From NCBI GenBank assembly GCA_018657385.1, contig JABHXF010000044.1, forward strand, positions 1 through 39,021: DNA of 39,021 nt, given 5' to 3'. A model generated the notes under the pieces. That model worked only from the letters and a program-made list of their open reading frames with translations, did no database searches and had not been told where the DNA came from. This document shows, one piece after another, positions 22,310-31,009 of this stretch. Source of the stretch: Candidatus Woesearchaeota archaeon (GTDB taxonomy: Archaea; Nanobdellota; Nanobdellia; Woesearchaeales; DSVV01). Made by a program: the position numbers and the translations under genes. Within the stretch, counting starts at the first letter, position 1. Each line of letters opens with the position of its first letter.

Positions 22310-23230
22310 CTAACTCCTATAATTACCAGCAACTGTATCTGCTGTTTGTTTCATCTTAGATGTTTGAAATTGTATTTCAAGACTTAAATCTTGATCAACA
22401 TGTTGTGCTATAATCCCTTGAAAACAATTAGGCTTAGGAACTGCAACAATGTCTCTTACTTTACCAAATGGAAAGTATCCATCATTACATTTACTAAGCA
22501 TCTTATAACAATCATTAGATGTTTGACAAATAACTCTATGACCATTAATATCCCATAAACCAGGTAACGATCTTACCCCAGGCATCCTCATTAAATTTGA
22601 ATATACACCTTCAACAGTCTTGTGTCTTGATTCAATCTCAACCTCAATACCTAGATCTTCTGCAATAGACTTTAATAAATTATAATGAACTGATAAATCT
22701 AATCTTTTACTATCAAGCCATTTAACAATATTTTTATAAATATCTTTATGTTGCTTTCTTATTTGAGCTTCTGTTAAATATCTTTTTGGTGGGTATTTCC
22801 AACCTATCTTCCCTGAAATATCTTCATCAGCATTTGAGAAGTTATCTCCAACAAAAATCCCAAAATTTAAAAGATATTTAGGCAAGAATAAATCTAAATC
22901 ATCAGAAGATCTTCTTACTAATCTTAAATTATTAGTAGGATTTTGATAAAATCTAACATCATCACTTGTAATTATTTCAGAACCATCTGAATGTTCAATA
23001 ACATCATCAACAGAATATTCAATAAAATCACAATGAAATGTTCCTAAATTAATTGCTACTTTTTTACCTTTAATATCTTTAGTATCATGAAGAAAATCAA
23101 AACCATGACCTCTAAGAAAATCACTTGACTTACTAAATCTTGCCATAACACCATCTGAGAACATTGTTGCTCTCAATAAATCTATTAATTCCTCTTGCAT
23201 TTTTCTATCTATAATTCCTTTGTCCCACAT
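22310..23230 (-). CDS. RelA/SpoT-type nucleotide synthetase-like protein
   Basis: 306 residues. The C-terminal ~135 residues follow the (p)ppGpp synthetase pattern: ESRHKTVEGVYSNLMR (200-215, with the R and K of the RxKS segment), LWDINGHRVI (225-234, for DixGxR; D227), VRDIVAVPKPNCFQG (258-272, for kDYIxxPKxNGYqs) and LEIQFQTSKM (284-293, for EiQiRTxxM; E285). The Tyr of NGY is Phe and the Arg of QiRT is Gln. The N-terminal ~165 residues are unrecognised and no HD hydrolase motif is seen. It overlaps the transglycosylase gene by 26 bases. It could be an alarmone synthetase or a toxin-like relative. Confidence 0.65.
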   Translation of the reverse strand: MWDKGIIDRKMQEELIDLLRATMFSDGVMARFSKSSDFLRGHGFDFLHDTKDIKGKKVAINLGTFHCDFIEYSVDDVIEHSDGSEIITSDDVRFYQNPTNNLRLVRRSSDDLDLFLPKYLLNFGIFVGDNFSNADEDISGKIGWKYPPKRYLTEAQIRKQHKDIYKNIVKWLDSKRLDLSVHYNLLKSIAEDLGIEVEIESRHKTVEGVYSNLMRMPGVRSLPGLWDINGHRVICQTSNDCYKMLSKCNDGYFPFGKVRDIVAVPKPNCFQGIIAQHVDQDLSLEIQFQTSKMKQTADTVAGNYRS

Positions 23231-25034
23231 TATGATTCTTAGCTACTTTAGCTAAATTAGTTGAATGGAATTTTCTGTCTTGTCCTGATAACCTTGCTAA
23301 TTGTCCTTCAAACACCATTGTATTTGCTGCATGAATACCTTGTTCTTCATCATATAATGTTCTATGACCTTGTTGGAATATTCTATTTCTTTCTTTATGT
23401 TTTTTTACATACTTGTCAGCAACAGTTGGAAGTTTTTCTTTGTTTAAAGAACCCTTCTTTATTTTATACCAACCAGCATTATAAGATCGTTGAACAAGAC
23501 CTTGTCTTACTTCAAGATCATCAACATGTTCTTGAACATAAGCATGATTATTAACTCTAAAGTCATCTAAAGCATATACAAATGCACCCATATAAACATT
23601 TAAAACAGGATGGAACCTAGCTTGTTCCCAAGTATCTTTTAATCTAGGTAAAATATCTAAATGCTTTACCCAATCTTCACCTTGTTTATATTCAACACCT
23701 GTTGATTCTGCAAGTTCTGGAAAAGTTTCAACTAATTCTTTCATAGTTTTGTCAAGATCAAATTTTTCTGAAGATAATTTATCTTTTCTTTTTCTATAAT
23801 CACTTTTATCAAAATCTTTATTTACAAATTTTAATTGTACACCAACAAAATTTCTTAATGATTTTGCTTTTTTCTTTAAACCTTTTTTTTCTAATGCTTC
23901 TGCTTCTAATTGATCAGCGTCTGAATATTTTCTTTCTTTTCTTAATTCTTTTGCACCTTTAAGTATCTCTACAATTTCTTTATCAAGAGTAGTATAGATT
24001 TCTGAATAAAAAGCTAATAAATTTCTTGTATCATCATGTTTTAACATATCCTTAAACATATAATCCATACCTGCAATAAGTCTTGGATTTTCATCTCTAA
24101 AATTCCTAGCTTCTTTACTATTAGAAATTAAAGGATGATAAAATTCATAATAACCACCATCATTAGTTACTTGTGCTAAACCACAAGCACCTGCATGATT
24201 TGGACCTAAATCAGCTCTGAAATCTGATTCAATACCAATAATAGCAGGAAAATCATCAACAATAGATTTTTTAAGACCTGGAATAGAATGAACAGTTGCT
24301 ACAACATCAGGTTTCATTTGTCTATAAGTATATGCATCTCTTCCATCAATACCAGCATCTTTTAATTCTTTATGTGCTGCATCTTGTGTATATAATAATA
24401 AACCCTCAACAAATTCTCCAATTAAACCATTTTGCTTTCTAAAATCTGATAAAGCCTTATCAATACTAGTTCTGTCATAAGCAAAAACAAAATCTTGCAA
24501 TCCACCAGGTAAATTTGCAAAGTCAGTATTATCAATATTAAATCTAAATTCTTGATCTATTGATTTAGGAGAAGTTGGTTGTTCTGCAACTGTAACTAGT
24601 TGTGAAAAAACAGCTGGTGTTAAAGGAACAGTATGTTCTTCACTTTCAGGTGTTTGAACAACTTGTTCTAATTCTAATTGTGGATTATTTGTATAAGCTT
24701 TTGGTAATAATTGTGATAATGAAACATTAGGAGTATTATTAGGAGTGTTATCTCTATCTGTTATAGTATCAACTGCAATAGCTGTTAATAAAGTAGCAGC
24801 TGCAACATAAGGTAATAAAGATCTTCCAGGATTGTAAGAATCATGTGTAATTGGATCTTGAGAAGGTCTAGAATGCCATTTTTCAGCTAAATTCTCTAGT
24901 TTACTAGCTAATGCTTTATATGTAGAAGTAGCTTTAATAGCTTCAATTTGCCTATGGAATAACCTATACCATATAGGATCAAAACTAGCTACTGAATATG
25001 CTATTTCTCCATTATTATCACTATTTTCAGTCAT
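23205..25034 (-). CDS. Membrane-anchored SLT-type lytic transglycosylase-like protein
   Basis: 609 residues. One hydrophobic segment at ~73-90 (LLPYVAAATLLTAIAVD) is followed by a Pro/Thr/Asn-rich linker, so most of the protein would lie outside the cell. The SLT lysozyme-like domain is split. The catalytic Glu269 is in IIGIESDFRADLGPN, GACGLAQVT is at 282-290, and the late YNAG motif is at 518-521 (QRSYNAGWYKIKKG). Between them ~220 residues form a charged helical insert (KELRKERKYSDADQLEAEAL). These enzymes cut peptidoglycan, which archaea lack. It is first gene of an operon with the RelA/SpoT-like gene, with TATA box TTTATATATAGG upstream. Confidence 0.75.
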   Translation of the reverse strand: MTENSDNNGEIAYSVASFDPIWYRLFHRQIEAIKATSTYKALASKLENLAEKWHSRPSQDPITHDSYNPGRSLLPYVAAATLLTAIAVDTITDRDNTPNNTPNVSLSQLLPKAYTNNPQLELEQVVQTPESEEHTVPLTPAVFSQLVTVAEQPTSPKSIDQEFRFNIDNTDFANLPGGLQDFVFAYDRTSIDKALSDFRKQNGLIGEFVEGLLLYTQDAAHKELKDAGIDGRDAYTYRQMKPDVVATVHSIPGLKKSIVDDFPAIIGIESDFRADLGPNHAGACGLAQVTNDGGYYEFYHPLISNSKEARNFRDENPRLIAGMDYMFKDMLKHDDTRNLLAFYSEIYTTLDKEIVEILKGAKELRKERKYSDADQLEAEALEKKGLKKKAKSLRNFVGVQLKFVNKDFDKSDYRKRKDKLSSEKFDLDKTMKELVETFPELAESTGVEYKQGEDWVKHLDILPRLKDTWEQARFHPVLNVYMGAFVYALDDFRVNNHAYVQEHVDDLEVRQGLVQRSYNAGWYKIKKGSLNKEKLPTVADKYVKKHKERNRIFQQGHRTLYDEEQGIHAANTMVFEGQLARLSGQDRKFHSTNLAKVAKNHNVGQRNYR

Positions 25035-25119
25035 TTTTATTCCCTAAGACCTATATATAAATGGTGTTATAATATTACTTATTCAGAAGCCCTTTCTTTA
25101 TAAATGTTTCGTTTATTTG

Positions 25120-25806
25120 TTACTTAAAAGTAGTTAAAATGAGAGAAATGTCAATAATCTTCTTTTCACTCTTTTCATAGTCATCATAGCTAATCCTTGG
25201 ACAAGCTGTATTTACATAGCAATCTATGAATGGAAAATTCTCTAATTGAGTGAAATCTAAAGTATCAAATAACATAAAATAGAATTTCTTTTTAGGATAC
25301 TTCTTTTCCAACTGTTTTGCAGCTTTTAAGTTATATTGGCCAGGCTTAGTTGAGATTAATAAGCCAATTTCTTTAGAAGTATGAAATTTAGTTAATCCTG
25401 CCTTTTGCATTTGCTGCATTTTTTTTGTTTCTTTTTCTGTTATTTCTGTTAACTTTTTTATGAATGGATTAAATGCAAATACTTGTTTTTTATTGTTAAT
25501 TTTCAATGCAATTGGATGAAATAAACCATCTCCAATGTACAAGAATGCATCTGTGTTTATTTTTATTCCTTCATCAGATAATATAGAACAACCCAATAAC
25601 TGGCCTTTGTACTGGCAATGGGTTGGCCTAAGTAATTGAACTTTTATTTTATGTTCTTCTAATTGCTTCTTAATTTTAGGTAAAGAATCTAAGAATTGCA
25701 CAGATGTGAATAAAGCAATTGTTTTATATTTACTTAGTTTCTCAACTATTGCTTTAGGTAAAGTGAAAGTTTTCTTATGTCTTGCTTCTAGGAATAATGA
25801 TTTCAT
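25120..25806 (-). CDS. Dph2-like diphthamide synthesis protein lacking the N-terminal domain
   Basis: 228 residues against the usual ~330-340. It keeps the second-domain signature QYKGQLLGCSI (C73, also C64) and the third-domain signatures TKPGQYNLKAA and VNTACPRISYDD (C202). The whole first domain, which carries the first of the three cluster-binding cysteines, is missing. Dph2 uses a radical SAM-type [4Fe-4S] reaction to modify a histidine of EF-2. With one ligand domain missing it may have another role, pair with a second protein, or use C64 or C196 instead. No upstream remnant of the missing domain is visible before the ATG. Confidence 0.65.
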   Translation of the reverse strand: MKSLFLEARHKKTFTLPKAIVEKLSKYKTIALFTSVQFLDSLPKIKKQLEEHKIKVQLLRPTHCQYKGQLLGCSILSDEGIKINTDAFLYIGDGLFHPIALKINNKKQVFAFNPFIKKLTEITEKETKKMQQMQKAGLTKFHTSKEIGLLISTKPGQYNLKAAKQLEKKYPKKKFYFMLFDTLDFTQLENFPFIDCYVNTACPRISYDDYEKSEKKIIDISLILTTFK

Positions 25807-25841
25807 AATACAGATAGATTGATAGACTTGTTTTTAAAGTT

Positions 25842-26306
25842 TTAGTTCAATTTCATCAAGAAATAATTCAATACAGCTGCAAAACTAACCCATAACAAAT
25901 AAGGAATCATGAGTAATGATGCTGATATTGAGACTGGATAAAACAATACTATTGTTACTACAATCATAATCCACAATAAAATTATATTTATGAACCCAAG
26001 TAAAGGGTTTTGCAAGCCAAAAAATGAAATTGACCATAAAGTATTCAATAATAACTGAGCACCAAATGCAATTAATAAATATTCTTTTCCTGGAAAACCA
26101 TCTTTTATAATAAGATACAGAGAAATACCCATAAATGCATATAAAGTTATCCAAACAGGACCAAAAACCCAAGAAGGTGGATTAAATGAAGGTTTAATAA
26201 GAGTTGTATACCAAGTTGAAACAGAACTAGAAGTAAATATAGATCCAATTATACCTGCTAATTGACAAACAATAATTGAGATTATTAGTTTAAATATTTC
26301 CTTCAT
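25842..26306 (-). CDS. tspO: TspO/MBR family membrane protein
   Basis: 154 residues with five hydrophobic helices. The family loop is clear: STWYTTLIKPSFNPPSWVFG, then PVWITLYAFMGISLYLI; later NTLWSISFFGLQNPLLGF and PYLLWVSFAAVLNYF. TspO proteins bind porphyrins and related compounds and have been tied to stress responses. It lies in the membrane and is monocistronic, divergent from the transglutaminase-like gene. Confidence 0.92.
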   Translation of the reverse strand: MKEIFKLIISIIVCQLAGIIGSIFTSSSVSTWYTTLIKPSFNPPSWVFGPVWITLYAFMGISLYLIIKDGFPGKEYLLIAFGAQLLLNTLWSISFFGLQNPLLGFINIILLWIMIVVTIVLFYPVSISASLLMIPYLLWVSFAAVLNYFLMKLN

Positions 26307-26380
26307 AAAAATATTATATTCAATTAGATATATAAATTTTTTCAGTATATTTTATAAAGATGAATTATTTACAATAAATT

Positions 26381-27097
26381 ATGAACCAAGAAGATATGGC
26401 ACATTTAGGACATCATGAAGAAAGTAATGAAGGTCATGAAGAAGAACCAAAGAAAAGACCTTTTTTATACACAATATTATCAATAATATTTGTAATGTTA
26501 TTAATATTATCAATTGTTCCAATTTATTCTATTAAGTTTGATCCAATGCCAAAGAATATTCCAACACTATCAGATGTTGTTACAGAATTTAAAGAAGTTA
26601 ATAATTCATTTGAAGTAAAAACACAAAAAGATTATTATAAATTATTAAATGCAAATGATCCATTTGTAAAACAAGTTGCAGTAAAAGTTGCAACTGAAGG
26701 TTGTAGTGATGGTTTAGGAGGAGACAGAGCAAAATTATGTCAAGCAAAAGCAATTTATTATTTTGTCAGAGACAACATCAAATATATTTCAGACCCAGTG
26801 TTTCCAGAAGATGATTATGTTGAAACTGCTCCTGAAGTTCTTTATACTGGTGGAAGTGATTGTGATGGAATGGCTATTTTACTTGCAAATCTAGAAGCAG
26901 CAATTGGATTACCAACAAGATTTGTTTTTGTTCCTAGACATGTTTATATCTGGGTTTATATAGAGGATGCTCCAAAGAAATACTTTGTTGATAAAACAGA
27001 TAACTATGGTTGGATTCGATTAGATGCAACATGTAAACAATGTGAATTTGGTGTTATTCCAGCAGAGAATGTAGATAAAGAGAAAGTTGTTGTTTGA
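26381..27097 (+). CDS. Membrane-anchored transglutaminase-like protease
   Basis: 238 residues. A charged cytoplasmic start (residues 1-27, His/Glu-rich) is followed by one membrane helix at ~29-50 (LYTILSIIFVMLLILSIVPI). The extracellular domain has the papain-like triad of the transglutaminase superfamily: C161 (GGSDCDGMAILLANL), H187 (PRHVYIWV) and D215 (RLDATCKQC). Archaeal members are thought to be peptidases or cross-linkers of surface proteins; the substrate cannot be read. Leaderless arrangement: AT-rich promoter sequence abuts the ATG. Confidence 0.85.
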   Translation: MNQEDMAHLGHHEESNEGHEEEPKKRPFLYTILSIIFVMLLILSIVPIYSIKFDPMPKNIPTLSDVVTEFKEVNNSFEVKTQKDYYKLLNANDPFVKQVAVKVATEGCSDGLGGDRAKLCQAKAIYYFVRDNIKYISDPVFPEDDYVETAPEVLYTGGSDCDGMAILLANLEAAIGLPTRFVFVPRHVYIWVYIEDAPKKYFVDKTDNYGWIRLDATCKQCEFGVIPAENVDKEKVVV

Positions 27098-27150
27098 TTA
27101 ATTTACTGACAATAAGATTATTTTCTTAGAATTTATTTAAAAGAATAAAT

Positions 27151-27231
27151 TTAAATCCAACAACATGGCCGGATGAGCCGAAGGCGAATAGGACTTTAGT
27201 CCGTCCGTGCCGTTGTTGTTGTTGGATTTAA
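27151..27231. repeat. Three-way-junction repeat, copy E
   Basis: The outer stem is TTAAATCCAACAAC / GTTGTTGGATTTAA, then GGC/GCC and CGGA/TCCG. The hairpins are GCC-gaa-GGC and GGACT-tt-AGTCC with linker GAATA. It sits between the convergent transglutaminase-like and glyA genes. It matches copy A for nearly the whole core and copy F for the whole outer stem. Confidence 0.8.
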
Positions 27232-27329
27232 TATTAAAAATTATTAAGAAAATTAAAAGAATCACGGGTGACATTGGCTTCGCCCTAGTTAAAAAACAAA
27301 AAGAAAACAGAGTAAAAAAATAAAAAGAA

Positions 27330-28640
27330 TTAATATTCCATATCTGGATACAAAGGAAAATCCTTACAAAGAGATAATATTTCCTGCCTAACTTCTTCAA
27401 TAGCACTTGGATCATTAATACATCTAAGAACTTTTGCAATTGATTCTCCAATTATTGCCATTTCATCTTCTTTAAAACCTCTAGTTGTTAAAGCTGGAGT
27501 ACCAATTCTAATTCCTGAAGGATCAAATGGACTTCTTTTATCAAATGGAATCATATTTTTGTTTGTGAAAATATGGGCCTTGTCTAATGCTAACTCAACT
27601 TCTTTTCCACCTAAATTATTTTTAGTTAAATCAATTAAAATCAAATGATTATCTGTTCCACCTGAAACAACATCAACATCATTTTCCATTAAAGTTTCTG
27701 CTAACATTGAAGCATTCTTAACAACTTGTTTTTGGTATTCAACAAAATCAGGCTGTAAAGCTTCTTTAAACGCAACTGCTTTTGCTGCAATCATATGATC
27801 TAATGGACCACCTTGCATACCTGGAAAAACAGCACTATCTATTTTTCTTGCTAAATTCTTTTTACCATCTGGATCAAAAATATGTTTAAATCTGTCCTCT
27901 TCCTTACACATAATAATTGCTCCCCTTGGTCCTCTCAATGTTTTATGAGTTGTTGTTGTAACAATATCACAAACTGGAATAGGATCAGAATGAATCTTAG
28001 CTGCAATCAAACCTGCAATATGAGCAACATCTGCCATTAAATAACAACCTTGACCAGTTACATTAGAAACCTCATCTGCAATTTTTCTAAATCTTGCAAA
28101 ATCTATTTCTCTTGGATAAGCACTAAAACCCGCTAACAACATTTTTGGTTTTTCTTCTAATGCAATTCTTGCAACCTCATCCATATCTAACATACAATTA
28201 TCAGGGTTAACACCATAAGCTGAAAATTTGTATAATTTACCAGAAAAATTTACTTTACTACCATGAGTTAAATGACCGCCATGAGCTAAGTCCATACCTA
28301 AGATTTTATCTCCTGGGTTTAAGATTGCCATGTATGCAGCCATATTAGCTTGTGAACCAGCATGTGGCTGTACATTAACATGCTCAGCTCCAAATAGTTG
28401 CTTTGCACGATTAATTGCAAGCTGTTCAGTAATATCAATAAATTCATTACCAGCATAATATCTTTTATTAGGATAACCTTCACTATATTTGTTTGTAAGA
28501 ACAGTTCCCATTGTCTCTAAGACTGCCCTACTTACAAAGTTTTCAGAAGCAATTAGTTCTGCTCCTTCTCTTTCTCTCTTTAATTCATTCTTGACTGCAT
28601 CTGCAACTTCAGGATCAAAATTCTTTAGATTTTCTAACAT
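27330..28640 (-). CDS. glyA: Serine hydroxymethyltransferase
   Basis: 436 residues from the ATG at 28640, which GGGTG precedes by six bases; a GTG three codons earlier is less likely. It converts serine and a tetrahydropterin-type folate to glycine and the methylene form. Signatures: [44 protein letters not shown], and the PLP-lysine motif [16 protein letters not shown], followed by [20 protein letters not shown]. Length and motifs are complete. Monocistronic. Confidence 0.97.
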   Translation of the reverse strand: MLENLKNFDPEVADAVKNELKREREGAELIASENFVSRAVLETMGTVLTNKYSEGYPNKRYYAGNEFIDITEQLAINRAKQLFGAEHVNVQPHAGSQANMAAYMAILNPGDKILGMDLAHGGHLTHGSKVNFSGKLYKFSAYGVNPDNCMLDMDEVARIALEEKPKMLLAGFSAYPREIDFARFRKIADEVSNVTGQGCYLMADVAHIAGLIAAKIHSDPIPVCDIVTTTTHKTLRGPRGAIIMCKEEDRFKHIFDPDGKKNLARKIDSAVFPGMQGGPLDHMIAAKAVAFKEALQPDFVEYQKQVVKNASMLAETLMENDVDVVSGGTDNHLILIDLTKNNLGGKEVELALDKAHIFTNKNMIPFDKRSPFDPSGIRIGTPALTTRGFKEDEMAIIGESIAKVLRCINDPSAIEEVRQEILSLCKDFPLYPDMEY

Positions 28641-28733
28641 ATTATTCACCCACTTATTGTTTTAAATCTGAATAGACTATTGATTTATATAGATTTAGGT
28701 AATATAATTAATACTTAATATAAAGTATATGAA

Positions 28734-29414
28734 TTAACCACAACAAGAATCAAACTTAGTATAAAGAATTCTACCTAATCTTACCATGGTAGCACCTTCT
28801 TCAATTGCTATCCAGTAATCTTGAGTCATGCCCATGGAAAGTTCTTTAAGATTTAATTTTTCTTTTAACTGTTTCATTTGCTTGAAATATTTTCTAGATT
28901 CTTCTGCACCAACATCAGGAGCAATACACATTAACCCAATAATATTAATATTTTCAAAAGATTTTATTTTTTCATAAAATTCCTGAACATCTTCTGGCAT
29001 TATGCCATGCTTTTGCTCTTCTTTTCCAATGTTCACTTGTATCATTACATCTATTTTCTTATTAATCTCAGAAGCAGCAGTATTTACCTTCTCAGCAATC
29101 TTTTCAGAATCAGTAGATTGAATCACATCAAACATTTCCACTGCTTTAGATACTTTATTTGATTGTAAATGACCAATGAAATGAAATTTAACATCTTCAA
29201 TATTATTTTCAATTAAAAAATTATTAATTTCATCATACTTCCCTTCAAATTCTTGGATTTTATTTTCTCCAATATTCTTTACTCCTAATTTAACAAGCTC
29301 TTTAATAGCTGCAATAGGTTGAGTTTTAGTAACTGCTACTAAAGTAATTCTAGATAATAGATCATCTATTAATTGCTTGTTTAAACTCATTAAAGATTCA
29401 TTTGGTATTTTCAT
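28734..29414 (-). CDS. YggS/PROSC-family PLP-binding protein
   Basis: 226 residues, a single TIM-barrel like the N-terminal half of alanine racemase. The PLP lysine is K30 (ITLVAVTKTQP). Family motifs IGENKIQEFEGKYDEI, KFHFIGHLQSNKV, QSTDSEKIAEKVN, IQVNIGKEEQKHGI and LSMGMTQDYWIAIEEGATMVRLG follow in order. YggS proteins balance cellular PLP and have no known catalytic reaction. glyA, a PLP enzyme, is directly downstream on the same strand with a gap of about 90 bases. It ends in CCG. Confidence 0.93.
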   Translation of the reverse strand: MKIPNESLMSLNKQLIDDLLSRITLVAVTKTQPIAAIKELVKLGVKNIGENKIQEFEGKYDEINNFLIENNIEDVKFHFIGHLQSNKVSKAVEMFDVIQSTDSEKIAEKVNTAASEINKKIDVMIQVNIGKEEQKHGIMPEDVQEFYEKIKSFENINIIGLMCIAPDVGAEESRKYFKQMKQLKEKLNLKELSMGMTQDYWIAIEEGATMVRLGRILYTKFDSCCG

Positions 29415-29475
29415 AATTGCTAGAAAACTAAATAGCTATATATAGTTTATTAAGAATAAAGAATAAAAAAAGAAT

Positions 29476-29655
29476 TTATTCAGATAACTCATCCTCAGAA
29501 TTTAATTCTACTTCTTCATCTTCATCTGCTTCATCATAGCCACGCATAAATGCTTCCTCTTCAGGACTTATTTCATCATTATCAACAAGACTATTTCTTG
29601 CTTTTCCCTTGTATACATTTCTCTCTTCTTCCCATGAATCAAATTCTTCTTCCAT
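29476..29655 (-). CDS. Small highly acidic protein
   Basis: 59 residues, about 40% Asp/Glu (MEEEFDSWEEERNVY, then EADEDEEVELNSEDE), with a short basic patch KGKARN in the middle. No cysteine and no hydrophobic helix; probably disordered. A codon-regular open frame with a proper start and stop supports it, but no family is recognised. It is upstream of the yggS gene on the same strand. Confidence 0.5.
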   Translation of the reverse strand: MEEEFDSWEEERNVYKGKARNSLVDNDEISPEEEAFMRGYDEADEDEEVELNSEDELSE

Positions 29656-29723
29656 AACTTAACACCTTGTAAATTGCCATCTGATAAGGCATATATAAAG
29701 GTTATGCTTATAAAATATATATT

Positions 29724-29795
29724 AAAGGTTTGGAGGGTTTGGTGTTTGGAAGGTCTGGAGGGTTTTTACCCTCTAAACCATCCGAACCCTCCTGA
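29724..29795. repeat. Intergenic palindromic repeat, family 2, copy c
   Basis: The left arm is AAAGGTTTGGAGGGTTTGG, the centre GAGGGT-tttt-ACCCTC is built like the centre of copy a (GAAGGT-tttt-ACCTTC), and the right arm is TAAACCATCC and GAACCCTCC. It ends just before the TATA box of the tRNA thiolase gene. Confidence 0.6.
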
Positions 29796-29840
29796 CTTTT
29801 TCAAATAACTTTAAAAACACCATCCTACTTTTTCTATATA

Positions 29841-30746
29841 ATGGCAAAATCCAAGCAAAATAGCTCTGTTTTAAAGAAGAATTTATCAAAAGTAGAAAAA
29901 GCTTATATTAAGAAGTTTGAACTTAAAGTAGCTAATACTATAAAGAAATACAAGCTAGCTAATAAAAAAGAAAAAGTAATAGTTGCTTGCTCAGGTGGAA
30001 AAGATAGCACTGCTGTTCTATACATTATGCACAAATTGGGATATAAAGTAGAAGGATTAATAGTAGATCTATTCATAGGTGAATGGTCAGAAGAGAATAG
30101 AGATAATATCAATGGTTTCTGTAAAAAGTTAGGAATAAAATTACATATTATCAGTATGAGAAAAATGTTTGGTAGCTCTATTTGTTATATTAGATCTAAT
30201 ATTCAAACTAAAATTAATTTAAAAAATTGTGCAATTTGTGGAGTAATCAAGAGATGGTTATTAAATAAAGAATCTAGAATAAGAGGAGCAAAAAAATTAG
30301 CAACAGGCCATAACCTAGATGATCAAGCTGAAACTTTGCTAATGAATATGGTAAAAGGCAATATGGAACTAAGTTTAGGGCAAAGACCATTATCTGGAGT
30401 TATTAAAGACAATAAATTTGTACCTAGAATAAAACCATTATTTTTTATAACTAATGCTGAAGTAAGAAAATATAGTGAATTATTAAATTTCCCAGTGTTA
30501 TATGATCCATGCCCTTGTTCATTAACTGCATTTAGAAGAAAAATAAGAAATTCTATTAAACAATTAGAAAAAGATTACCCTAACATTAAAGAAAAAATGG
30601 TTAATGGTTTTTTGAAAAACTTAGAGAAGATTAGGAAAAAGTATAAACCAAAAGGAAAAATAGTTTATTGTAAAATATGTAAAGAACCATCTAGAAATGA
30701 GATTTGTAAAACATGTGAATTAATTAAAATATTAAGATCAAAGTAG
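29841..30746 (+). CDS. tRNA thiolation ATPase, NcsA/TtuA type
   Basis: 301 residues. The ATP-pyrophosphatase P-loop SGGKDS is at 51-56. Cys130 and Cys133 (NCAICG) with Cys224/226 (DPCPCS) are placed as the iron-sulfur ligands of TtuA. GHNLDDQAETLLMN is the family's second nucleotide motif. The C-terminal zinc knuckles CKIC (277-280) and CKTC (289-292) are present. The N-terminal zinc finger normal for TtuA is absent; the protein starts with a basic helix instead. It would activate a tRNA uridine (position 34 or 54) for 2-thiolation. Which position is undecided. Confidence 0.88.
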   Translation: MAKSKQNSSVLKKNLSKVEKAYIKKFELKVANTIKKYKLANKKEKVIVACSGGKDSTAVLYIMHKLGYKVEGLIVDLFIGEWSEENRDNINGFCKKLGIKLHIISMRKMFGSSICYIRSNIQTKINLKNCAICGVIKRWLLNKESRIRGAKKLATGHNLDDQAETLLMNMVKGNMELSLGQRPLSGVIKDNKFVPRIKPLFFITNAEVRKYSELLNFPVLYDPCPCSLTAFRRKIRNSIKQLEKDYPNIKEKMVNGFLKNLEKIRKKYKPKGKIVYCKICKEPSRNEICKTCELIKILRSK

Positions 30747-30842
30747 ATTTTTTCTTTTATCTTTGTCTGGAAAATATGTTCCTAAGAGATTATTAGTTAA
30801 AATAATCAATATTCTGAAAAAACAACTTAACCAGATGAAATT

Positions 30843-30968
30843 TTAAATCCAACAACATGGCCGGATGAGGCGAAGCCGAATAGGATATTTGCAGTGACGT
30901 TAAAATGCGTAGCATTTTATGGCTTTTCACAAAATGTCCGTCCGTGCCGTTGTTGTTGTTGGATTTAA
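30843..30968. repeat. Three-way-junction repeat, copy F (swapped hairpin, long arm)
   Basis: The outer stem is identical to copy E. The first hairpin reads GGC-gaa-GCC where E has GCC-gaa-GGC, so both strands of the stem changed together. The second arm is extended to about 60 bases and holds its own hairpin AAAATGC-gta-GCATTTT between GGATATTT and AAAATGTCC. It lies between the convergent tRNA thiolase and minus-strand 280-residue protein genes. Confidence 0.8.
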
Positions 30969-31009
30969 TAACATATTAAAAAGAAAAATATAATAAAAAA
31001 GAGAAAAGT

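Noticed and set aside
22162-22359. Open frame of 65 codons over the tRNA-Leu gene
   Set aside because: It begins inside the tRNA and its first 39 codons are tRNA and intron sequence.
22310-22800. HD-type (p)ppGpp hydrolase domain in the RelA/SpoT-like protein
   Set aside because: No HD dipeptide with the expected flanking histidines is present; only the synthetase-like part can be supported.
29724-29795. Four-layer G-quadruplex in the family 2 repeats
   Set aside because: Most G runs are only two or three bases; at best a weak two-layer form is possible, so no separate claim is made.
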